In this document: positions 58,429 to 64,000 of the stretch, one piece after another
Layout: each line of letters begins with the position of its first letter
Numbering within the stretch: the first letter of the stretch is position 1
DNA from: Streptomyces sp. WAC05374
GTDB lineage: Bacteria; Actinomycetota; Actinomycetes; Streptomycetales; Streptomycetaceae
Reading direction: 5' to 3'
DNA length: 64,000 bases
Assembly: GCF_004353505.1 (NCBI RefSeq)
Contig: NZ_SMNQ01000009.1
Span: 124,001-188,000 of the forward strand
The notes under the pieces: model-generated
Told to the model about the DNA's origin: nothing
Databases searched by the model: none
The model's input: only the letters and a program-made list of their open reading frames with translations
Position numbers and translations under genes: made by a program

Positions 58429-58454
58429 GTTTACAACGGCACCGTAGGTGGCAT
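58429..58454 (+). promoter_or_regulatory. Possible SigH-type promoter for ssgB
   Basis: GTTT (58429-58432), 16-nt spacer, TGGCAT (58449-58454). ssgB of S. coelicolor is reported to depend on SigH, whose promoters read GTTT-N14-16-GGGTAY; the -35 fits, the -10 only partly. About 60 nt upstream of the ssgB ATG. Confidence 0.4.
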
Positions 58455-58513
58455 GTCGATTTCGCCGACGTGCGAATCCCCGAGCGCACACTGAGCGAAA
58501 GGCCCTGGCGCTT

Positions 58514-58927
58514 ATGAACACCACGGTCAGCTGCGAGCTGCACCTGCGCCTCGTTGTGTCGAGCGAGTCCTCACTGCCTGTACCGGCGGGCCTGCGGTAT
58601 GACACGGCCGATCCCTACGCCGTGCACGCCACCTTCCACACCGGAGCCGAGGAGACGGTCGAGTGGGTGTTCGCCCGCGACCTTCTCGCCGAAGGGCTCC
58701 ACCGCCCCACAGGCACCGGCGACGTCAGAGTCTGGCCGTCCCGCAGCCACGGTCAGGGCGTCGTCTGCATCGCGCTGAGCTCCCCGGAGGGCGAAGCCCT
58801 GCTCGAGGCCCCGGCGCGCGCCCTGGAGTCGTTCCTGAAGCGGACCGACGCCGCGGTGCCGCCCGGCACCGAGCATCGTCATTTCGATCTCGACACGGAG
58901 CTCTCGCACATCCTGGCCGAAAGCTGA
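58514..58927 (+). CDS. ssgB: SsgB, sporulation-specific cell division activator
   Basis: A 137-residue SsgA-like protein that recruits FtsZ to sporulation septa, unique to morphologically complex actinomycetes. The protein begins MNTTVSCELHLRLVVSSESS and matches, as far as I remember, the near-invariant streptomycete SsgB over its length, including AGLRYDTADPYAVHATFHTG and RHFDLDTELSHILAES. The ATG at 58514 is chosen for that N-terminus; only a distant GAAAGG precedes it. Its presence is strong evidence for the genus. Confidence 0.97.
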   Translation: MNTTVSCELHLRLVVSSESSLPVPAGLRYDTADPYAVHATFHTGAEETVEWVFARDLLAEGLHRPTGTGDVRVWPSRSHGQGVVCIALSSPEGEALLEAPARALESFLKRTDAAVPPGTEHRHFDLDTELSHILAES

Positions 58928-58946
58928 GGCCAGGCCGCCAGCCGCA

Positions 58947-58977
58947 CGGCGCCGTCCGACTCGGGGCGACGGCGCCG
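58947..58977 (+). terminator. Terminator-like hairpin after ssgB
   Basis: CGGCGCCGTC (58947-58956) and GACGGCGCCG (58968-58977): 10-bp stem, 11-nt loop, 20 nt past the stop; no U-tract. Confidence 0.6.
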
Positions 58978-59022
58978 CGCGGAGAGCTCGTACGGCCGTG
59001 AGCGGCCGGACACGGCGACACC

Positions 59023-59060
59023 GGCGCCGCCGTCGCGGAAACCACCGCGGCGGCGGCGCC
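59023..59060. terminator. Second strong hairpin between ssgB and the CGNR gene
   Basis: GGCGCCGCCGTCGCGG (59023-59038) pairs with CCGCGGCGGCGGCGCC (59045-59060), 15 of 16 positions plus a wobble option, 6-nt loop. It may terminate read-through from ssgB or fold in a leader of the next gene. Confidence 0.5.
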
Positions 59061-59184
59061 GACGCGTTTCCGGCCGCCCGGGGGCGCCCCCTCCCCCACC
59101 GCTGCCCGGGGCCCCTTCCGGTGGAGCCGCTAGAGTCGGCGCCATCCGGCGGGCGCCCGCCCGCCGCGGCCCAGGGAGCGAATC

Positions 59185-59745
59185 GTGCTGATCCCTCACG
59201 ACACCAGGATCGCGCTCGACACCGTCGTCGATCTGCTGAACACCGCGCCCGACGGCGGGCGGGGGGACGGGCTCAGGGACGTCGCGGCCCTGTACGCCTT
59301 CGTGCGGGACCACGACGTCAGCGGTGTCGGCCGGCTCGGCGAGCAGGACCTGCGGGCCGTGCGCGACGTACGAAAACGATTCGCCGACGTGTTCGCGGCG
59401 TCCGACGCGCGTGCCGCGGCCGAGCTGATCAACCAGCTCGTCGCCGCGGCGGGCACCACGCCCCAGCTCACCGACCACGACGGCTACGACTGGCACGTGC
59501 ACTACTTCGCGCCGGGCGCCTCGGTCGCCGACCACCTCGCGGCCGACTGCGGCATGGCGCTGGCGTTCATCGTGGTGGCCGGCGAGCAGGACCGGCTGCG
59601 CCGCTGCGAGGCACCGGACTGCGGGCGGGCGTTCGTCGACCTGTCCCGCAACCGCTCGCGCCGCTACTGCGACAGCCGTACTTGCGGTAACCGGCTCCAT
59701 GTGGCGGCGTACCGGGCGCGCCGCAAGGAGGCGGCGGCCGGCTGA
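59185..59745 (+). CDS. CGNR zinc-finger / ABATE domain transcription regulator
   Basis: 186 residues. The N-terminal ABATE domain (LDTVVDLLNTAP, LRAVRDVRKRF, DWHVHYFAPG) is predicted to sense a ligand. The C-terminal CGNR finger has RCEAPDCGRAFVDLSRN, RRYCDSRTCGNR and HVAAYRARR, with four Cys to bind zinc and a DNA-binding basic end. Target unknown. GTG at 59185 with GGGAG upstream. Between ssgB and the small membrane gene. Confidence 0.93.
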   Translation: MLIPHDTRIALDTVVDLLNTAPDGGRGDGLRDVAALYAFVRDHDVSGVGRLGEQDLRAVRDVRKRFADVFAASDARAAAELINQLVAAAGTTPQLTDHDGYDWHVHYFAPGASVADHLAADCGMALAFIVVAGEQDRLRRCEAPDCGRAFVDLSRNRSRRYCDSRTCGNRLHVAAYRARRKEAAAG

Positions 59746-59766
59746 GCGGGGCGGCTCAGCCCCTGC

Positions 59767-59943
59767 TCACAGCACGTACAGATCGTGCACGGCGGCCATC
59801 AGCAACAGGCAGCCGATCACCGCCAGGAAGATCATCAGCGGTGGCTGGGAGAGCGCGAACAGGCATCCGCGCCGCTCCTCGGTGACTTCGTCGGTGGCGG
59901 GGGACGACTCCCGCGAGGTTTCCAGCATCTCGGTGCCGATCAT
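59767..59943 (-). CDS. 58-residue single-pass membrane protein
   Basis: A short frame read as MIGTEMLETSRESSPATDEV, then a stretch with TEERRGCLFALSQPP and a membrane segment (LMIFLAVIGCLLLMAAV) ending HDLYVL. The acidic/Ser-rich head, basic ERRGC turn and one hydrophobic helix are a plausible real small protein rather than chance. It fills an otherwise empty gap and uses strongly GC-biased third positions. ATG at 59943, no clear ribosome site. It faces the CGNR gene with 21 nt between the stops. Function unknown. Confidence 0.65.
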   Translation of the reverse strand: MIGTEMLETSRESSPATDEVTEERRGCLFALSQPPLMIFLAVIGCLLLMAAVHDLYVL

Positions 59944-60034
59944 GGCGCAGCCGGCGCCCCCGTGAACGCCGAATGCCCATGATCCGCAGGGCAGTTCACC
60001 CCATCCCGTGGCTCCGCGCTCCCCGGGCGACGGC

Positions 60035-60460
60035 TCAGATGCCGTGCTTCTTCAGGATGGCCTCGATGTCGCTGAAGTCGTCGGCGGGCTTCGCCGTGGC
60101 GCGGCCGTCCGTCCCGAGCGCGGGGGCGGACGCGCCCGGCTCGGCCGGCCGCGGCTCCTGCCGCTCCCGGCGGCCCCGGCGCCCCTCGGCGGGCGCGGGG
60201 CCGCCCCGGCGCCGCTCGACGGCCCGGGTGGTCATGAAGAGCAGCCAGGCCAGGCCCAGGACCCCGAAACCGGCCCACGCCACCGGGCTGAAGGCGGTGC
60301 GGGCCAGCCACTCCACGGCACCGGTCATCACCAGCCCGGCCGGCACCAGCGCGTACGCGGCGACGCGGGCGGCCGCGAGGAACCTGCGGCGGTACGCGGT
60401 GATCGCCGCGATGCCCAGCCCCGCGGCGGCCACGGCGGAGCAAATCGTCTCGGCAAGCAT
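60035..60460 (-). CDS. Small membrane protein of unknown function
   Basis: 141 residues. Three membrane segments (ETICSAVAAAGLGIAAITAY, VAAYALVPAGLVMTGAVEWL, VAWAGFGVLGLAWLLFMTT) are followed by a basic, Pro/Gly-rich linker (RRRGGPAPAEGRRGRRERQE) and a C-terminal SDIEAILKKHGI tail that looks conserved. The ATG at 60460 starts MLAETICSAV; longer in-frame extensions lack support. Divergent from the DsbA-like gene. Confidence 0.8.
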   Translation of the reverse strand: MLAETICSAVAAAGLGIAAITAYRRRFLAAARVAAYALVPAGLVMTGAVEWLARTAFSPVAWAGFGVLGLAWLLFMTTRAVERRRGGPAPAEGRRGRRERQEPRPAEPGASAPALGTDGRATAKPADDFSDIEAILKKHGI

Positions 60461-60631
60461 CCGGTCCTCCAGGCGGGCGCGGGGCGGTACGTTCCTTCCA
60501 TCCTGCACCGCGCGACCGCGCCGCGGCCATGGCGCCGGCCGGCCCCGAGCGGATCTCCGGGACATCTCCGGGGCCCTCTCCTCCCCAGGTCCCGGTTGGG
60601 GGGCCGCCCGCGCTCCTGGGAGACTGCCCCC

Positions 60632-61165
60632 ATGAACGACTCCACGACCGACCGCACCACCACGCCCGTCGTGCTCGACGTCTGGTGCGAGCTCCAGTGC
60701 CCCGACTGCCACGCCGCCCTGGACGACCTGCGCGCCCTGCGCGCCCGGTACGGGGACCGGCTCGAGGTGCGGTTGCGGCACTTCCCGCTGGAGAAGCACA
60801 AGCACGCCTACGCCGCCGCGCAGGCCGCCGAGGAGGCCGTCGCCCAGGGCAAGGGCTGGCCGTACGCGGAGGCGGTGCTGGCCCGGACCGGGGAGCTGGC
60901 GGCCGGGGGCGAGCGCGTGCTGATCGACACGGCGCGGGAACTGGGCCTGGACGCCGAGGAGTTCGACACCGCCCTCATCGACGGCCGCCACCTGCTGATC
61001 GTGGACGCCGACCAGGCGGAGGGGAAGGCGATCGGCGTCACCGGCACCCCGACATACGTGATCGGCGGCGAGCGGCTGGACGGCGGCAAGAGCCAGGAAG
61101 GGCTGCGCGAGCGCGTCGAGGAGATCGCCGACCGCCTCCTGGCCGAGCCGGGCGGCCTGCTCTGA
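60632..61165 (+). CDS. DsbA family thioredoxin-fold protein
   Basis: 177 residues. Thioredoxin-fold start VVLDVWCELQCPDCHAALDD with a CPDC active motif, an inserted helical domain (AAQAAEEAVAQGKGWPYAEA), and the cis-Pro region GVTGTPTYVIGGERLDG. No signal peptide, so it is probably cytoplasmic, of the FrnE/2-hydroxychromene-isomerase-like DsbA branch. The ATG at 60632 has GGGAG upstream. Convergent with the GNAT gene 9 nt away. Confidence 0.92.
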   Translation: MNDSTTDRTTTPVVLDVWCELQCPDCHAALDDLRALRARYGDRLEVRLRHFPLEKHKHAYAAAQAAEEAVAQGKGWPYAEAVLARTGELAAGGERVLIDTARELGLDAEEFDTALIDGRHLLIVDADQAEGKAIGVTGTPTYVIGGERLDGGKSQEGLRERVEEIADRLLAEPGGLL

Positions 61166-61174
61166 CCCCAGGCC

Positions 61175-62014
61175 CTACAGCAGCGGCTTGAAGCCGTTGA
61201 CGTGGGTCGTCGCGTACCCGAGCGACTCGTAGAGCCGCAGGGCCGGGGTGTTGTCGGCGAAGACGTGCAGTCCGATGCGGCGCTCCCCCGCCTCCAGGGC
61301 GATCCGCTCGGCGAACAGCATCAGGGTCCGTCCGTACCCCTGGCCGCGCCGCCCTTCGGCGACCTCGATGTCGTACACGAACGGGATCTCCTCGCCGGAG
61401 GGCGAGCGGAGCCTGCCGGTCCACAGGTGCCCGACGGCGGTGCCGTCCCGGACGGCCACGTGGAACGCGGCGCCCTCGGTGGCGAGCCCGTCGGGCAGGT
61501 GCTCGCGGCGGCCCCACTCGGCGCGCGCCAGGGCCTGGTCCTCCGGTACGCCGTGCCCGGCCAGGCTGCGCGCGAAGCGCTCCAGGGACCGGGCCTCCCA
61601 CTCCCGGAACTCCGCCTCCGTCATGGGCCGCACCCGCACGCCGGCGGGCGGCTCGGGCGGTGGGGCGCCGAGGTCCTTGGCCAGGTTGCGGCTGCGCTCG
61701 GTGTAGCCGAGGGCGGTCGCCATGCGCAGCGCGACCGTCGCACCGGCCGGTACGGAGACGGTCACCTGGTCGCAGCCCCAGCCGCGCAGCACCTCCTCGG
61801 CGGCCAGCGCGGCCACCGTGCCGCGTCCGCGCCGCCGGTCCGGGCCGTCGACGCCGAGGGAGCGGATCACCCCGGCCGGCCGGCCGTACCCGGGCAGGGT
61901 GCCGAGCTCGACGGCGCCCACGCGACGGCTGTTCACACAGATGTCATAGACGCGCGATCGGGCGCCGTCGGGGGTCTCCTGGAGCGGCCCGGCCGGCCGC
62001 AGGGTGGTGGTCAT
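61175..62014 (-). CDS. Tandem GNAT-domain N-acetyltransferase
   Basis: 279 residues with two GNAT halves. The N-terminal half (residues ~15-115) keeps GVDGPDRRRGRGTVAALAAE and YTERSRNL. The C-terminal half (~125-279) has the fuller acetyl-CoA motif DIEVAEGRRGQGYGRTLML and NTPALRLYESLGY. The C-terminal half is likely the catalytic one. Substrate unknown. ATG at 62014. It lies 33 nt downstream of pabC on the same strand. Confidence 0.9.
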   Translation of the reverse strand: MTTTLRPAGPLQETPDGARSRVYDICVNSRRVGAVELGTLPGYGRPAGVIRSLGVDGPDRRRGRGTVAALAAEEVLRGWGCDQVTVSVPAGATVALRMATALGYTERSRNLAKDLGAPPPEPPAGVRVRPMTEAEFREWEARSLERFARSLAGHGVPEDQALARAEWGRREHLPDGLATEGAAFHVAVRDGTAVGHLWTGRLRSPSGEEIPFVYDIEVAEGRRGQGYGRTLMLFAERIALEAGERRIGLHVFADNTPALRLYESLGYATTHVNGFKPLL

Positions 62015-62047
62015 CGCCTACGTTCTACCCACCCCGCGACCGGCTGC

Positions 62048-62860
62048 TCACATCTGCGCGGCGCGCTCCGCGAAGATCCGCATGGCCTTGGCGGTGACGG
62101 GCCCGGGGGCGCCGGGCAGCTCGCGCCCGTCGATCCGGTGGACGGCCTGGACGTCACGGAGGCTGGAGGTCAGGAAGACCTCCTCGGCCCGGTCCAGGAC
62201 GTCCATCGGCAGGTCGGTCTCCTGGGCGCCGGTCCATTCGACGGTCAGGGCCCGGGTGATGCCGGCGAGGCAGCCCGAGGAGAGCGGCGGGGTGTGCAGC
62301 TTGCCGTCCAGGACGACGAAGACGTTGGAGCCGGTGCCCTCGCAGAGCCGCCCGGCGGTGTTGGCGAACAGCGCCTCGCTGGCGCCCTGTTCGTGGGCCT
62401 TGGCGAGCGCGACGACGTTCTCGGCGTACGAGGTGGTCTTGAGCCCGGCCAGGGCGCTGCGTTCGTTGCGGGTCCAGGGGACGGTGATCACGGCGGTGCT
62501 GTCGACGTGGGGGGCGGCCTCGCCCACCGCGACGACGAGGGTCGGTCCGGCGTCGCCGCGGTCGGAGCCGAGCGGGGAGATCCCGCCGGTGTACGTGATG
62601 CGCAGCCGCCCGCGCGGCACGGGGTTGGCCTCCAGCACGGCGGCGCAGGCCCGGCGCACCTCGTCCAGGTCCGGGTCGGGCAGGCCGAGGCCGCGTGCGG
62701 AGCGGGTGAGCCGGTCGAGGTGGAGGTCCATCGCGAAGGGCCGGCCGGCCTGCGTCTTGAGCGTCTCGAAGACACCGTCGCCGACGGTCAGGCCGTGGTC
62801 CAGTACGGAGACCCGGGCGGCTGCCGCGTCGCACAGCCCGCCGTTGACCCACAGCTTCAT
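62048..62860 (-). CDS. pabC: Aminodeoxychorismate lyase (class IV PLP aminotransferase fold)
   Basis: Releases pyruvate from 4-amino-4-deoxychorismate to give p-aminobenzoate for folate. 270 residues: VSVLDHGLTVGDGVFETLKT, catalytic Lys in GLKTTSYAENVVALAKA, and the phosphate-binding TGSNVFVVLDGKL. Branched-chain aminotransferase-like alternatives cannot be fully excluded by eye, but the coupling to pabB decides it. The ATG at 62860 overlaps the pabB stop by 4 nt. Confidence 0.9.
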   Translation of the reverse strand: MKLWVNGGLCDAAAARVSVLDHGLTVGDGVFETLKTQAGRPFAMDLHLDRLTRSARGLGLPDPDLDEVRRACAAVLEANPVPRGRLRITYTGGISPLGSDRGDAGPTLVVAVGEAAPHVDSTAVITVPWTRNERSALAGLKTTSYAENVVALAKAHEQGASEALFANTAGRLCEGTGSNVFVVLDGKLHTPPLSSGCLAGITRALTVEWTGAQETDLPMDVLDRAEEVFLTSSLRDVQAVHRIDGRELPGAPGPVTAKAMRIFAERAAQM

Positions 62861-63912
62861 GTCCGGAGTGTCCTTCCGCTCGCCTCGTACGCGCCCGACG
62901 CTACCGCGAGCAGCCGGGCGGCCTTCAGTTCCGTCTCGTCCCACTCGCGCTCGGGGTCGGACCCCCAGGTGATGCCGGCGCCGGTGCCGAAGCGCAGGAC
63001 GCCTCCGCCCTCCGTGCGGTCGATCCAGAAGGTGCGTATGCCGACGGCCAGCTCTCCGGTGCGCCGGTCGGCGTCGACCCAGCCGATGCCGCCGCAGTAG
63101 GGCCCCCGCGGGGCGGTCTCCAGGGCGTCGATGATCCTCAGGGCGCTGGACTTGGGCGCGCCGGTGACCGAGCCGGGCGGGAAGGTGGCCTCCAGCAGCG
63201 CGCTCCAGCCCGCACCGGGGGCGAGCTCGCCGCGCACGGTGGAGACCAGGTGGACCAGGCCGGGGTGCGGCTCGACGGCGCACAGTTCCGGCACGGTGAC
63301 GGAGCCGGTGGCGCAGACCCGTCCCAGGTCGTTGCGGACCAGGTCGACGATCATCACGTTCTCGGCGCGGTCCTTGTCCAGGAGGTCCTGGGCGGTGCGG
63401 CCGGTGCCCTTGATGGGGCCGGACTCCACCGTGGCGCCGTCGCGCCGCAGGTAGAGCTCGGGCGACGCGGTGGCGATCTCCACCCCGTGGGCGGGCAGGC
63501 GAATCGTTCCGGCGTAGGGGGCCGGGTTGCCGCGCGCGAGGAGGGCGGTCAGCGCGTCCACGTCGGCGGCCGGGTCCGGCAGCGGCGCGGAGAGCACCCG
63601 GCACAGATTGGCCTGGTAGACCTCGCCGGCCGCGATGTGCTCCCGGATCCTGCGTACGCCGGCGGTGTACGCCTCGCGGTCGAGCGAGGACGTCCAGTCA
63701 CCGGCGGCGGGACCGCACCAGGCGCCGGGGACGGGGGCGGGCACCGGCGCGCGGCGGACGTCACCGAAGCGGGCGCAGGTCAGACGGCCTTCGAAGTCCG
63801 CGCAGACGGCCCAGAAGCCCGCGGAGTCCAGGGCCTCGGGGTCACTGGTGACATCCCGCAGGTCGGTTGCGACGAGGCCGCCGAAGCGGGCCAGAGGAGC
63901 GAGGTCGTGCAC
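62857..63912 (-). CDS. pabB: Aminodeoxychorismate synthase component I (chorismate-binding)
   Basis: Aminates chorismate at C4. 351 residues of the anthranilate synthase I/chorismate-binding fold: PIKGTGRTAQ carries the Lys that marks the aminodeoxychorismate synthase group, followed by MIVDLVRNDLGRVC, GSVTGAPKSSAL and GAGITWGSDPEREWDETELK. The length is shorter than the E. coli enzyme, lacking much of the N-terminal domain. No glutaminase (pabA) is adjacent. The GTG start at 63912 is close to the window edge; 63913-64000 contains no feature I can support. Confidence 0.88.
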   Translation of the reverse strand: MHDLAPLARFGGLVATDLRDVTSDPEALDSAGFWAVCADFEGRLTCARFGDVRRAPVPAPVPGAWCGPAAGDWTSSLDREAYTAGVRRIREHIAAGEVYQANLCRVLSAPLPDPAADVDALTALLARGNPAPYAGTIRLPAHGVEIATASPELYLRRDGATVESGPIKGTGRTAQDLLDKDRAENVMIVDLVRNDLGRVCATGSVTVPELCAVEPHPGLVHLVSTVRGELAPGAGWSALLEATFPPGSVTGAPKSSALRIIDALETAPRGPYCGGIGWVDADRRTGELAVGIRTFWIDRTEGGGVLRFGTGAGITWGSDPEREWDETELKAARLLAVASGAYEASGRTLRT

Positions 63913-64000
63913 GGGTGCGAGTCTATGGCCGGGGCGGGCGGGACGGCGCCGAGGTGCTCCGGACCTGGCGCGGAGCGGGGGCGGCGCAGCACGCTGGGCA

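Noticed and set aside
63913..64000. A further gene at the right edge
   Set aside because: Only 88 bases remain; an open frame there has no start, ribosome site or recognisable motif.

Overview
This is a high-GC actinobacterial chromosome segment, almost certainly Streptomyces. The evidence is the very GC-rich third codon positions, frequent GTG/TTG starts, near-intact bldD and ssgB (developmental genes typical of streptomycetes), a DmdR/IdeR-type iron box, and a gene order that I remember (no search was possible) as the conserved core region around SCO1483-SCO1541 of S. coelicolor. It reads as core housekeeping chromosome: no transposase, integrase, CRISPR array or biosynthetic gene cluster was seen.

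Layout, left to right. (1) 1-6244, minus strand: the de novo pyrimidine operon pyrR-pyrB-pyrC-(PH-like membrane protein)-carA-carB, with a PyrR-binding leader before pyrR; carB runs off the left edge. (2) 6378-6941: bldD, divergent from pyrR, with a BldD operator inside its own promoter. (3) 7126-9288: nusB, efp and an M24 peptidase-like gene; then a plus-strand hemerythrin gene and a minus-strand Pro-rich P-loop protein. (4) 10989-20945, minus strand: DUF948, DUF6167, alaS, ruvX, mltG, aroE, aroC, aroK, aroB, aroQ, joined by 1-4 nt overlaps apart from a few gaps. (5) 21189-24700: rpsD and a DUF2470 gene sharing an iron box, then rarA and a VKOR homologue. (6) 24787-29161: hisS, an MBL hydrolase, a cyclophilin and a DUF349 protein. 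(7) 29174-35815: relA, apt, secF, secD, yajC. (8) 35981-40713: ruvB, ruvA, ruvC, yebC, pdxT, pdxS. (9) 40823-44922: a LemA-like membrane protein, an MBL hydrolase and the phosphatidylinositol mannoside genes pimA, acyltransferase and PIP synthase. (10) 45182-51843: EF-G2, a large unknown membrane protein, a HIT protein and thrS. (11) 51952-57798: an unknown gene coupled to a DUF4365 nuclease-like gene, a divergent DnaQ-type exonuclease, and two identical tRNA-Val(CAC) genes bracketing an SRPBCC gene and a giant membrane protein. (12) 57860-63912: a PGPGW membrane protein, ssgB, a CGNR zinc-finger regulator, small membrane proteins, a DsbA-like protein, a double-GNAT protein and the folate genes pabC and pabB.

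Functionally the window ties nucleotide synthesis (pyr, apt), aromatic and folate precursors (aro, pab), vitamin B6 (pdxST), translation (alaS, hisS, thrS, rpsD, efp, EF-G2, tRNA-Val), recombination and Holliday junction processing (ruvABC, ruvX, rarA), Sec export (secDF-yajC), stringent response (relA) and development (bldD, ssgB). Strong hairpin terminators separate most transcription units. No gene-free stretch exceeds about 260 bases; the longest are 44923-45181, 58928-59184 and 20946-21188.

The most notable observations are: an Asp-to-Ala change in the c-di-GMP signature of BldD; a canonical BldD box between the -35 and -10 of bldD; a PyrR-binding loop abutting the pyrR Shine-Dalgarno; an iron box squeezed between rpsD and a heme-oxygenase-related DUF2470 gene; an M24 peptidase with three of five metal ligands changed; an EF-G paralogue with a non-canonical G4 motif; and a coupled unknown/DUF4365 gene pair next to a DEDDh exonuclease and twin tRNA genes.
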